Origin: Pseudomonadota bacterium
GTDB lineage: Bacteria > Pseudomonadota > Gammaproteobacteria > Xanthomonadales > Rhodanobacteraceae
NCBI GenBank assembly: GCA_023388255.1
Contig: JAEWGO010000002.1
Location: forward strand, 248,001-312,000
Reading direction: 5' to 3'
DNA length: 64,000 bases
The notes beneath the pieces are model-generated. The model saw only the letters and a list, made by a program, of their open reading frames with translations. It searched no databases and was not told where the DNA came from. The stretch's first letter is position 1. The number at the start of each line of letters is the position of its first letter. The position numbers and the translations under genes are program-made. Below are positions 33,883-42,407 of this stretch, piece after piece.

Positions 33883-34320
33883 TCAGCGCTTGCTGAGCGT
33901 GAACTTGCCGAACGCGACGCCGAGATCCCAGCCCTGCCCCTTGCCGGACAGCGCCAGCGATACCGGCCCCTTGGTCAGCGCCTGCGCCTCCGCCGAGTTC
34001 ACCGCACCGGCATGCGCTCCCGCGCTCGCGTAGGTGCCGAGCACCTGGTCTATGTCGTAGACCTCGGAGAATTTTCCAAGACCATCGTTGATTTCGGACT
34101 TGCCAAACGTGATGCCGCCACCTTTCGCTTCGATCTTCACGTCGAGCATCTGGCCGTTGCTGCAACTTACCGTGCCGGTGCCGGACGCGGTCTTGTAGAA
34201 CGCCGACCAGCCGGCCAGCGAGAACGTCATCTTGCAATCGAGTTCCTTCGCCGCCTGCGCCGGCACCGCCGATGCGAGCATCCATGCGGCGGCAGACAGG
34301 ACCAGCCATCGAATGCGCAT
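33883..34320 (-). CDS. Exported protein of unknown function, 145 aa
   Basis: A signal peptide (MRIRWLVLSAAAWMLASAVPAQA) leads into a mature protein of about 122 residues with two Cys that could form a disulfide (…ELDCKMTF…TVSCSNGQ…). The pattern of beta strands and the Gly-rich GKGQGWDLGVAFGKFTLSKR ending suggest a small periplasmic or outer-membrane beta fold. No function is recognised. AAGGAG lies 8 nt before the ATG at 34320. Confidence 0.75.
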   Translation of the reverse strand: MRIRWLVLSAAAWMLASAVPAQAAKELDCKMTFSLAGWSAFYKTASGTGTVSCSNGQMLDVKIEAKGGGITFGKSEINDGLGKFSEVYDIDQVLGTYASAGAHAGAVNSAEAQALTKGPVSLALSGKGQGWDLGVAFGKFTLSKR

Positions 34321-34445
34321 CACGACAACTCCTTCGGCGGGGATGCGTCCGATTGTCGGTCAGTTCAGGCATCCGCAGCCTGAACGCGACGCCATGCGCG
34401 CGGCGCCGTAAGCTATGACCACGCACGCAATGCGGAGACAAGGCC

Positions 34446-35300
34446 ATGGCGAATACGGAAAGCTCCAACGCAGGTCGGCAATCTTTCGAGGTACTGATCC
34501 ATCTGCGCCGCACCGATGCGGCCACACCCGCAGCCTCGGTCGGCCTCGCTTTGGCCCGACGACTCGGCGCCTGGGCATTGGGTCTGCACGTCATCCCGAT
34601 CGCGGCGACCGCGTTCGCCTCGCCGGAGGCCGTTGCACTGTACGTCAACGAAGCCGATTCGCTGTATCGCGATGCGCTGCTGGCGGAACCGGTGTGGCGC
34701 GCGCAACTCGATGCGCACGGCGTCGCCGGCGAATGGCAGGTCGCGCAGGGCGACACGATCGAATCGCTTTGCCACGCTTCGCGCTGGTGCGATTTCCTCG
34801 TCGTCGAAAGGCCGCAGTTGAATCCGGATGCGCCGACCGGGTGGGGCCTCGTCTCGCGCACCGTGTTCGGCGCGTCGGCGCCCGTCATCGTGGTGCCGGA
34901 AACCGCGAAGTGCACGACGATCGGCACGCACATCGTCGTCGCCTGGAACCACAGTCGCGAGGCGATGCTGGCGATCCGCGGCGCATTGCCGCTGCTGGCG
35001 CGCGCCGAACATGTCACCGTGCTCGAAGGCGATGCCGGCGAGAATCCGTTCGGTCTGCGCTACCTGCCCAAGCTGGAGCTGCGCGCGTGGCTCGCGCGGC
35101 ACGGCGTGAACGCGGAATACCGCGCATTCGATGTCGCCAAGGATCGCGGCGCCGCGCTGCTGGAAGCCGCGCACTCGGCGCAGGGCGACCTCATCGTGAT
35201 GGGTGCGTGGGGCCATTCGCGCATCACCGAACTCGTGCTCGGCGGCACCACGCGGCATCTGTTCCAGAACAGCGACCTGCCGCTGCTGGTCGCGCACTGA
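34446..35300 (+). CDS. Universal stress protein with two Usp domains
   Basis: A 284-residue protein made of two tandem Usp domains (about 1-150 and 155-284). The first is degenerate at the ATP site. The second ends in DLIVMGAWGHSRITELVLGGTTRHLFQNSDLPLLVAH, a canonical ATP-binding 'G.(8-9)G(S/T)' motif of the UspFG type. Tandem Usp proteins respond to starvation and redox stress, and the target here is not known. It is a single gene, convergent with the AAA ATPase. Confidence 0.9.
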   Translation: MANTESSNAGRQSFEVLIHLRRTDAATPAASVGLALARRLGAWALGLHVIPIAATAFASPEAVALYVNEADSLYRDALLAEPVWRAQLDAHGVAGEWQVAQGDTIESLCHASRWCDFLVVERPQLNPDAPTGWGLVSRTVFGASAPVIVVPETAKCTTIGTHIVVAWNHSREAMLAIRGALPLLARAEHVTVLEGDAGENPFGLRYLPKLELRAWLARHGVNAEYRAFDVAKDRGAALLEAAHSAQGDLIVMGAWGHSRITELVLGGTTRHLFQNSDLPLLVAH

Positions 35301-35318
35301 AGCAAGCGCGTTTCGCGG

Positions 35319-36470
35319 TCAGGGCCACACCGGCTCGTCGAGCAATCCTTGTCCGATGATGCGCGTTTCGCCGAACTCGCGCACGAGTTCGATGGCCGGC
35401 TCGCCACCGCTGTCCTCAAGCGCGTCGACCAGGGCGCGCGCATGGCTGATGACCCAGACCTGGCCGCGCCGTGCCGCAGCGGCAATCTGGCGTGCCAGCG
35501 GGCGCAACAAATCCGGATGCAGGCTCTGCTCCGGTTCGTTGAGCACCAGCAGTTCCGGCGGACGCGGACTCATCAACGCCGCGAGCAAACAGAGATAGCG
35601 CACGCTGCCATCCGAAAGCTCGGCCGCAGCGAGCGGCCGCAGCAAACCCTCAACCTCCAGACCAACCTGCAGGCGCGCATCGCCGCCGTCGAGGATGCGC
35701 AAGCTCGATCCCGGGAACGCATCCTCGACCGCGGCCTGCAACGCCGGCGCATCGCCGATCTCGAGGATCGTCTGCAGCGCAGCGGCGAGGTCGCGGCCAT
35801 CGTGCGCGAGCACGCCGGTCTGCACGCTGAGGCGTGGTTGGCGCAGCGGACTTTCAGCATCGGTGCGGAAGCCGTCGTAGAAGCGCCAGTTGCGCAGGCG
35901 TTCGCGCAATGCAAACAGTTCCGGAAAACGCTCGGGCTCGCCGAGTTCGGCCAGCAGCGAACGATTCGCCGCCGGCGCGAAACCGAGTCGAGCCCAGCCG
36001 CCACCGGACTCGCGCACGCGCACGAGCGCGCCATCACGTTCGAGCCAGGTATTGGACGCGCGCCGCGGCGGTTGCTGCCAGATGGTTTCGGTCTTGATTT
36101 CGGGGTCGAATGCGAAGCGCGACAGCGAAGGCGTCGGCAGGCCGATCTCGATCTCGTAGGCGACATCGTCGGCGGCGAAACCGAAGCGGACGCGCAGGGG
36201 CGGCCGCTTGGCGGTGCCGCGGATCGCGCCGCCGCGTTTGGCTTGCTGGCGGATGTCGACCGGCCCCGCCCATTGCACCGAGGCGATGCCGCCTTCGAGC
36301 GCGAGCGCTTCGGCCAAGCGTCCTTCCGCGGCCTGCGCGAGCAGCCGCAGCGCGCGGTAGAGGTTCGACTTGCCGCAACCGTTGGCACCGGTCACCACGG
36401 TCAGCGGACTCAACGCGAGCTTCACATCGCGCAGGGAACGGTAGTTGGCGACCGCGAACGTCTTCAGCAT
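35319..36470 (-). CDS. AAA family ATPase (RecF/OLD-like, single domain)
   Basis: A 383-residue ABC/SMC-type ATPase without a nuclease domain. The N-terminal strand MLKTFAVANYRSLRDVKLALSPLTVVTGANGCGKSN carries the Walker A at 28-35. The C-terminal lobe has ELSDGSVRYLCLLAALMSPRPPELLVLNEPEQSLHPDLLRPLARQI, that is signature, Walker B and D-loop, and an H-loop AWVISHARALVD-like VWVISHAR. Similar proteins are annotated as predicted ATPases of unknown target. No partner nuclease or antitoxin gene is beside it. The ATG at 36470 is set by family start. Confidence 0.85.
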   Translation of the reverse strand: MLKTFAVANYRSLRDVKLALSPLTVVTGANGCGKSNLYRALRLLAQAAEGRLAEALALEGGIASVQWAGPVDIRQQAKRGGAIRGTAKRPPLRVRFGFAADDVAYEIEIGLPTPSLSRFAFDPEIKTETIWQQPPRRASNTWLERDGALVRVRESGGGWARLGFAPAANRSLLAELGEPERFPELFALRERLRNWRFYDGFRTDAESPLRQPRLSVQTGVLAHDGRDLAAALQTILEIGDAPALQAAVEDAFPGSSLRILDGGDARLQVGLEVEGLLRPLAAAELSDGSVRYLCLLAALMSPRPPELLVLNEPEQSLHPDLLRPLARQIAAAARRGQVWVISHARALVDALEDSGGEPAIELVREFGETRIIGQGLLDEPVWP

Positions 36471-36523
36471 GGCCGCATTTTGCCCGCGATCGATCAATGC
36501 GGGTACACGACGATCGCGCAAAC

Positions 36524-36552
36524 GAAAAAACCCCGGACAGGCCGGGGCTTTT
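36524..36552 (-). terminator. Rho-independent terminator after gap
   Basis: A stem CCCCGG / CCGGGG with a short loop is followed on the minus strand by TTTTTT. It lies directly after the gap stop codon at 36574. Confidence 0.85.
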
Positions 36553-36573
36553 CGTCGATGACGCGGGCGCGGC

Positions 36574-37587
36574 CTACTTCGCTTTCGCGAACGCCAGCGT
36601 CATGTCGAGCATGCGGTTCGAGAAACCCCACTCGTTGTCATACCACGACAGCACCTTGACCAGGGTGCCGCCCATCACGCGCGTCTGCGTCGCGTCGTAG
36701 ACCGAGCTGCGCGGATCGTTGTTGAAGTCGACCGAGACCAGCGGCTTGTGGTTGATGCCGAGCACACCCTTGAGCGCACCTTCGGCCGCTTGCTTGATCG
36801 CCGCATCGATTTCCTCGTGCGTGGTCGCACGCTGGGCGACGAAGGAGAAGTCGACGCACGAGACATTGATCGTCGGCACGCGCATCGAGAAGCCGTCGAG
36901 CTTGCCCACCAGCTCCGGCAGCACCAAGCCGATCGCCGCGGCGGCGCCGGTCTTGGTCGGGATCTGGCTCATCGTCGCCGAGCGTGCGCGGCGCAGGTCC
37001 GAATGGTAGACGTCGGTCAGCACCTGGTCGTTCGTGTACGCATGGATCGTCGTCATCAGACCGTGCACGATGCCGATCTTCTCATGCAGCACCTTGGCCA
37101 GCGGCGCGAGGCAGTTGGTCGTGCACGAGGCGTTCGAGATGATCTGGTAGCTGCCCTTGAGCTGGTCGTGGTTGACGCCGTAGACGAAGGTGCCATCCAC
37201 GTCCTTGTCGCCCGGCGCCGAGATGATCACCTTGTTCGCGCCGGCCGCGATATGCGCGCTCGCCTTGGCCTTGCTGGTGAAGAAGCCGGTCGACTCCAGC
37301 ACGATGTCGACGCCAAGATCCTTCCACGGCAACTTGGCCGGATCGCGCTCGGCACAGACCTTGATGCGGTCGCCGTTGACGATGAGGTCGCCGCCATCGA
37401 CGCCGACTTCGCCCGGGAACTTGCCATGCGCCGTGTCGTACTGGGTCAGGTGCGCATTCGTCTCGGCGTTGCCGAGATCGTTGACCGCCACGATCTGGAT
37501 TTCGTGGTTGCGCTTCGCCTCGTACAGCGCGCGCAGGATGTTGCGGCCGATGCGGCCATAGCCATTGATCGCGACTTTCACAGCCAT
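36574..37587 (-). CDS. gap: Type I glyceraldehyde-3-phosphate dehydrogenase
   Basis: A 337-residue NAD-dependent glycolytic enzyme. The Rossmann motif NGYGRIGRN is at 8-16, the catalytic Cys155 is in SNASCTTNC, and the later strings DVYHSDLRRARS and SWYDNEWGFSNRM are present. NDLGN near residue 36 is of the NAD-binding type. The ATG at 37587 gives MAVKVAINGYGRIGRN and is preceded by a purine-rich stretch; the open frame goes on but has no family support. Strong terminator behind. Confidence 0.97.
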   Translation of the reverse strand: MAVKVAINGYGRIGRNILRALYEAKRNHEIQIVAVNDLGNAETNAHLTQYDTAHGKFPGEVGVDGGDLIVNGDRIKVCAERDPAKLPWKDLGVDIVLESTGFFTSKAKASAHIAAGANKVIISAPGDKDVDGTFVYGVNHDQLKGSYQIISNASCTTNCLAPLAKVLHEKIGIVHGLMTTIHAYTNDQVLTDVYHSDLRRARSATMSQIPTKTGAAAAIGLVLPELVGKLDGFSMRVPTINVSCVDFSFVAQRATTHEEIDAAIKQAAEGALKGVLGINHKPLVSVDFNNDPRSSVYDATQTRVMGGTLVKVLSWYDNEWGFSNRMLDMTLAFAKAK

Positions 37588-37989
37588 GAAACAGCTCCTT
37601 GGGTTCGGTAAATGCGGAGCGCGCATTTTAGCGGCCCCTTGTGCGGTGCGCACAGGTCCACCGTGGTGGGGCCAATTGCGGAACCCGTGCAGCGTCATGC
37701 GCAAGCCGTTGCCGCGTTTGCAGGCCGTTCCGACCCCCTCTTCGCGATAAGCGTCACAAATCCGAAACAGACCGCACTCCGGACCATTACTTTTGGCAGG
37801 GGCGGCTGCTAGCGTCTTCCGGGTGTCGGGAACCACGGGGGGATTCCGACACGTGTGCAGTGAAATGCATCTGCCGGTTCCCGTCGAGAGCTCCCGCTTT
37901 TCACGCTGTCTGGCATGCGCGCTTCGCTGCGACCAGTACCAGCCACCGCCGCTTCGGCGGCGAACATCGTCGCAACTGGGGAGTCATCC
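37588..37989. other. 402-bp intergenic region before the M4 protease
   Basis: No gene is seen here. The region must hold the divergent promoters of gap and the protease gene. It contains an inverted repeat GTGTCGG / CCGACAC at 37823-37852 that could be an operator or a leader hairpin, and a small GCCGCC hairpin further on. Confidence 0.4.
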
Positions 37990-40239
37990 GTGATCAAGAG
38001 CAACCGTCGCCTGAAGGCGCCCGTTTTGTTGTCACCGTTGTTTCTCGCATGCTTCGCAAGTGCTGCCCCCGCAGCCAGCCTGACCGACCTGCATGGCCAG
38101 GATATCCAAGCCCGCAATACCGCTTATGCCGCAGCGATCCGTGCGGTCGGCGCCTCCACAAGCCCGGCCGACCGTCACGCCGAATGGCTCGGACTCGACT
38201 CCGAGTCCGCGCTCGCGCCACTCAACGTCGTGGACGAAGCGGACGGCACCCACCACTACCGCTACCAGCAGACCTTCCGTGGCATTCCGGTATGGGGCGA
38301 ACACATCGTCATCACCGAGGGCCGCGACGGCAAGGTGCGCCAGTTGTTCGGTCGCCAGGTCGACGGCCTCGCCGCCGACCTCGGTTCGATGCGGTCGACG
38401 CTGGATTCCGCATCCGCGCTTGGCATCGCCAAGGCGGCAACGATCGGTGCCGACAAGCAACTGAAGTCCGAACGCGAAAGCGTGCGCGAGATGATCTACG
38501 TCGACGAGGCCGGCAGTGCGCGGCTGAGCTACGTGGTGACTTTCTTCGCCGACCGCGCCGGCGGCGGCGCACCCACGCGACCGTTCGTCATCATCGACGC
38601 GCAAAGCGGCAACGTCCTCAAGCAGTGGGACGGACTGACCACGTCCGGGATCGGCACCGGTCCCGGCGGCAATGCCAAGACCGGCCAGTACGAATGGGGC
38701 TCGGGTGGCAAGTACGGCTACCTGGACGTGAGCCAGAGCGGCACGACCTGCACGATGAACAACACCGACGTGAAGACCGTGAACCTCAATGGCGGCACGT
38801 CGAGCACCACCGCGTTCTCGTACACGTGTCCGCGCAACACCGTGAAGACAATCAACGGAGCCTATTCGCCACTGAACGACGCGCACTACTTCGGCGGCGT
38901 GATCCAGAACATGTACAACGCATACATGGGCGTGAAGGCGTTGACGTTCCAGTTGGTCATGCGCACGCACTACAGCTCGTCCTACGAGAACGCGTTCTGG
39001 GACGGCTCGACGATGAGCTTCGGTGACGGCGCCAGCACGTTCTACCCGCTGGTCAGCGTCGACGTCGCCGGCCACGAGGTTTCGCACGGCTTCACCGAGC
39101 AACACTCGAATCTGACCTACTCCGGCCAGTCCGGCGGCATGAACGAGGCGTTCTCGGACATGGGCGGCGAAGCGACCGAGTACTACTGGAAGGGCAGCAA
39201 CGACTTCCTGGTCGGTCCGGAGGTGTTCAAGTCGTCCGGCGCGCTGCGCTACATGTGCACCCCTACCCAGGACGGCGGCTCCATCGACAACGCGGCCAAC
39301 TACTACAGCGGCCTCGACGTGCACTACTCGTCCGGCGTCTACAACAAGGCGTTCTGCACCCTGGCCAAGAAGAGCGGCTGGGACACGGTCAAGGCGTTCA
39401 AGGCCTTCGCACGCGCCAACAGCCTGTACTGGACGCCGTCCAGCACGTTCAACAGCGGTGCCTGCGGCGTCGAGACAGCAGCGACCGACCTCGGCTTCAC
39501 CAAGGCGGACGTGACCTCGGCATTCACCGCCGTCGGCGTCGCCTGCCCGGGCGGCGGTGGCGGCGGTGGCGGCGGTGGCAGCACCGGCGGCGTGCTCGCC
39601 AACGGCGTGACCGTTACCGGCATCAACCAGCCGACCGCGGGCAGCTCGGTCAACTACACGATGGTCGTTCCGGCGGGCGCGACCGGGCTGAAGTTCGTGA
39701 TGGCCGGCGGCAGCGGCGATGCCGACATGTACGTGAAGTTCGGCAGCGCGCCGACCGATTCGTCCTACGACTGCCGTCCCTATGTATCGGGCAACAATGA
39801 GAGCTGTCCGATCACCACGGCGCAGGCCGGCACCTACTACATACGGCTGAAAGCCTACTCGGCATTCTCCGGCGTCTCGCTGACAGGCAGCTACGCCACC
39901 GGAGGCGGCGGTGGTGGTGGCGGCACCGTGCTTTCCAACGGCGTACCGGTCAGCCTGCCTGCGCAGGCCACCGGCACGACCTCGGCGAACTACACGTTGG
40001 CGGTTCCGGCGGGCCAGTCGAAGGTCGTGTTCACGATCTCCGGTGGCAGCGGCGACGCGGACCTGTACGTCAAGCTCGGCAGCGCGCCGAGCACGTCGAG
40101 CTACACCTGCCGTCCGTACCTTTCCGGCAACAGCGAGACTTGCACCTTGAACGCGCCGGCAGCCGGCACGTACTACGTCAACGTACGCGCCTATGCGGCG
40201 TATTCCGGCGTGACGTTGAAAGGAACCTACTCACCGTAG
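37990..40239 (+). CDS. Secreted M4 family metalloprotease with two PPC domains
   Basis: A 749-residue thermolysin-type protease. A signal peptide (…SPLFLACFASAAPA) is followed by a propeptide (about 30-215) of the FTP/PepSY kind. The catalytic domain has HEVSH at 362-366, the third zinc ligand in GGMNEAFSD (Glu386) and the catalytic His445 in DVHYSSGVYNKAF. The C-terminus has two homologous pre-peptidase C-terminal (PPC) domains of about 100 residues, each after a glycine linker (521-530; about 636-645). These may be removed or aid secretion and substrate binding. Start GTG at 37990 is chosen because GGGGAG lies 6 nt upstream. It is a single gene with its own terminator, probably exported by the type II system. 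Confidence 0.94.
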   Translation: MIKSNRRLKAPVLLSPLFLACFASAAPAASLTDLHGQDIQARNTAYAAAIRAVGASTSPADRHAEWLGLDSESALAPLNVVDEADGTHHYRYQQTFRGIPVWGEHIVITEGRDGKVRQLFGRQVDGLAADLGSMRSTLDSASALGIAKAATIGADKQLKSERESVREMIYVDEAGSARLSYVVTFFADRAGGGAPTRPFVIIDAQSGNVLKQWDGLTTSGIGTGPGGNAKTGQYEWGSGGKYGYLDVSQSGTTCTMNNTDVKTVNLNGGTSSTTAFSYTCPRNTVKTINGAYSPLNDAHYFGGVIQNMYNAYMGVKALTFQLVMRTHYSSSYENAFWDGSTMSFGDGASTFYPLVSVDVAGHEVSHGFTEQHSNLTYSGQSGGMNEAFSDMGGEATEYYWKGSNDFLVGPEVFKSSGALRYMCTPTQDGGSIDNAANYYSGLDVHYSSGVYNKAFCTLAKKSGWDTVKAFKAFARANSLYWTPSSTFNSGACGVETAATDLGFTKADVTSAFTAVGVACPGGGGGGGGGGSTGGVLANGVTVTGINQPTAGSSVNYTMVVPAGATGLKFVMAGGSGDADMYVKFGSAPTDSSYDCRPYVSGNNESCPITTAQAGTYYIRLKAYSAFSGVSLTGSYATGGGGGGGGTVLSNGVPVSLPAQATGTTSANYTLAVPAGQSKVVFTISGGSGDADLYVKLGSAPSTSSYTCRPYLSGNSETCTLNAPAAGTYYVNVRAYAAYSGVTLKGTYSP

Positions 40240-40267
40240 CCATGCAACCAGCAACAGCGTGAACCGG

Positions 40268-40300
40268 ACCGGCGCCGCGAGGCGCCGGTTTCGGTTTTTT
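40268..40300 (+). terminator. Rho-independent terminator after M4 protease
   Basis: A perfect 9-bp stem ACCGGCGCC / GGCGCCGGT with loop GCGA is followed by TTCGGTTTTTT. It separates the protease from the convergent M56 gene. Confidence 0.88.
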
Positions 40301-40306
40301 CCGGAC

Positions 40307-41935
40307 TCAGCCATCGATGTCGCCGCGGACGACGATCGTATCGAGCGCTCCCGGCTTCGCAGGCGCATCGTGCGCCGCCGCGTCCGGCTCGTGCAGCGAG
40401 AAATCAATCGGGATGAGCACGTTACCCTCGACCCGACGCCCATTCGACATGGCGGGATTGAATTTCCACGACTTGACCGCTTGCACCGCAGCGTCGCCAA
40501 GAGCGGCCGCACTTTCCGGCTCGACACGATCGACGTGAGCCGATCGCGCGGTTCCGTTGACGGCAATCGTCGCCTTGACCCAGACCCTGCCCTCGACCTT
40601 GCTCTTGATCGCCTCATCGGGATAGCGCGGCGGATTCATCGAGGCGTAGCTCGCATCGCGATCGGCGTCGCTCGTTTTCGCCGCAGCCGCGACAGGAGCA
40701 TGTGATTTAGGATCAGCGAGCGCCAATGTGCCTTCGATGCGGAACTTTTCATGGCCCGCGACCCCGACCGACACCGCGAACGGCACTCCCGGCCGGGCCA
40801 CGACACTCGGCGAACCGACGACGCTGTCGCCACGACGGATCGTGCTGTCCAGTGCGACGTCGCCACTCGCGGTCGCGTTCGCGACCATCGTCGCACGCCA
40901 GTCGTCGTCGGCGATTTCGAAATCGCTGCCGAGCGCGTGAATGATCCGGACGGGTTTGCCGGGCTTGCCGTCGACATCGACGCGCAAGGTCGCATCGACG
41001 CTGCGCCCGGCGGCGGGCACGATCGCGGGACGCGACGACTGGCTCGCCCACGCGGTCCAGGCGAACGCCAGCGTCACGCCGGCGACGAGGCAAAGGCCGG
41101 CGCCACGCATCGCGCGCGTCGGTCGGGACTTTTTGAGCATGAGGATCCTCTCCTTCAAGGTGCGGTCGGATGGCCAACGGCAACCGACAGGCAACCGCAG
41201 CTCCTGCCGCGACTGGCCGGCCAGTTGCACCTTCAACATCGCATCGGCGTACTGCCTCCGCGCTTCCGGAAAACGTGCGATCACCGCCGCATCGCAGGCC
41301 AGTTCCTGATCGATGCGGAACTTCGCGGCGGCGTAGTGCAAGAGCGGGTTGAACCAGTTGAGCGAACGCAGCAGGGCGACGAGCGCGTTGACCCATGCAT
41401 CGCCGCGCATGAAGTGAACGTGTTCGTGCGCGAGAATCAGCTCGCGTTCGCGTGCGTCGTAACGGCATTCGAAATCGGCGGGCAACACGATACGCGGCCG
41501 CCACATGCCGACCAGCGCTGGTCCGGCGAATTCGGAATCCGACTGCACGATGCGCGCGCCGTCGCGCGCCTGCAGGCACCCGAGGCTGCGCCGGTAGCGG
41601 CGCTGCTGCTGCGCGAACCGCATCGCTGCGAGCAGCGCTCCGGCCAGCCAGAACGCAAACAGCGCCACTCGCGGGTCGAGGGCGTTGGCCGCGGCATCGG
41701 CCGAGACGGCTTCGAGCGGCGCGACGCGCACGATGCCCGTCAATGGCGCAACCGGATGCGTCGGCACCGGCAACAGCATCGCAGCGATGGCAACCGGCAC
41801 GAGCATCCATGCCGCATAGGCGACCTGCGCCCCGAAACGCTGGCGCAGGAACCGGCGCGCCAGCAATACGACGAGGATCGCCACCGACCCGGTCACGGTG
41901 ATGCGGACAAGCGCATCGAAGGCGTCAGGATTCAC
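40307..41935 (-). CDS. M56 (BlaR1-like) membrane metalloprotease with TonB-like tail
   Basis: A 542-residue inner-membrane protein. Four transmembrane helices surround a cytoplasmic zinc protease domain with HEHVH at 170-174 and a later Glu/Asp motif DQELACDAAVI. The last helix (about 283-300) leads to a periplasmic part. Instead of a penicillin-binding sensor, this part has a TonB-like domain (about 435-525, RYPDEAIKSKVEGRVWVKATIAVNGTARSAHVDRVEPES). The frame starts with GTG at 41935, with GGAG 7 nt upstream, and overlaps blaI by 11 nt. It is the sensor/protease partner of the BlaI-type repressor; the ligand is not known. Confidence 0.9.
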   Translation of the reverse strand: MNPDAFDALVRITVTGSVAILVVLLARRFLRQRFGAQVAYAAWMLVPVAIAAMLLPVPTHPVAPLTGIVRVAPLEAVSADAAANALDPRVALFAFWLAGALLAAMRFAQQQRRYRRSLGCLQARDGARIVQSDSEFAGPALVGMWRPRIVLPADFECRYDARERELILAHEHVHFMRGDAWVNALVALLRSLNWFNPLLHYAAAKFRIDQELACDAAVIARFPEARRQYADAMLKVQLAGQSRQELRLPVGCRWPSDRTLKERILMLKKSRPTRAMRGAGLCLVAGVTLAFAWTAWASQSSRPAIVPAAGRSVDATLRVDVDGKPGKPVRIIHALGSDFEIADDDWRATMVANATASGDVALDSTIRRGDSVVGSPSVVARPGVPFAVSVGVAGHEKFRIEGTLALADPKSHAPVAAAAKTSDADRDASYASMNPPRYPDEAIKSKVEGRVWVKATIAVNGTARSAHVDRVEPESAAALGDAAVQAVKSWKFNPAMSNGRRVEGNVLIPIDFSLHEPDAAAHDAPAKPGALDTIVVRGDIDG

Positions 41936-42296
41936 CGTCGATCTCCTCGATCAGCGCGCGGATCTCCGCGATGTCCTTCTTCGTGAGCTTGCTGCGTTCG
42001 GAGAAATGCGCCACCAGCGGGGCGACGCGTCCGCCATACAGCCGGTCGAGCAGGCTCTTGCTCTCGGCGAGCACGTAGTCGCCTCGCTTCACAAGTGGAC
42101 GGTAAAGGTAGCGCCGGCCATCGCGTTCAGCGGCGATCGCGCGCTTCTTGAGCAAACGGTTCAGCAAGGTCTTGACCGTCGCCTCCTGCCAATCCTGCGG
42201 CTCCGCCACCGCGGCGACGATGTCCTCGGCGCTCTGCGCTGATGCGGCGCGCCAAAGGACTTCCATGATGCGGCTTTCGGCGTCGCTGATCTTCAT
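41925..42296 (-). CDS. BlaI/MecI/CopY family transcriptional repressor
   Basis: A 123-residue winged-helix repressor. The N-terminal domain reads ISDAESRIMEVLWRAASAQSAEDIVAAV…WQEATVKTLLNRLLKKRAIAAERDGRRYLYRPLV, the family pattern. The C-terminal part is for dimerisation and would hold the site cut when its M56 partner is activated. It forms a two-gene unit with the M56 gene. Two TAC-N4-GTA dyads, the usual BlaI/MecI operator form, lie just upstream. Confidence 0.94.
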   Translation of the reverse strand: MKISDAESRIMEVLWRAASAQSAEDIVAAVAEPQDWQEATVKTLLNRLLKKRAIAAERDGRRYLYRPLVKRGDYVLAESKSLLDRLYGGRVAPLVAHFSERSKLTKKDIAEIRALIEEIDGES

Positions 42297-42300
42297 CGTT

Positions 42301-42310
42301 TACACTCGTA
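42301..42310. promoter_or_regulatory. BlaI-type operator dyad 1 (TAC-N4-GTA)
   Basis: TACACTCGTA lies 4 nt upstream of the blaI ATG. Together with dyad 2, 26 bp away, it has the spacing of paired repressor sites. Confidence 0.5.
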
Positions 42311-42323
42311 GTCGATGGCTTGA

Positions 42324-42339
42324 GATTACGCACGTAATC
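42324..42339. promoter_or_regulatory. BlaI-type operator dyad 2 (GATTACG-CA-CGTAATC)
   Basis: A perfect 7-bp inverted repeat with a 2-nt centre, containing TAC-GCAC-GTA. It lies in the divergent region between blaI and the S1/P1 nuclease gene. Confidence 0.65.
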
Positions 42340-42407
42340 GAACATGTCAAGCGGTTTCGAGCAAGGCGCGTGGCACACTTGGCGATTGCCGCCAGCCCGC
42401 ACGCCGC

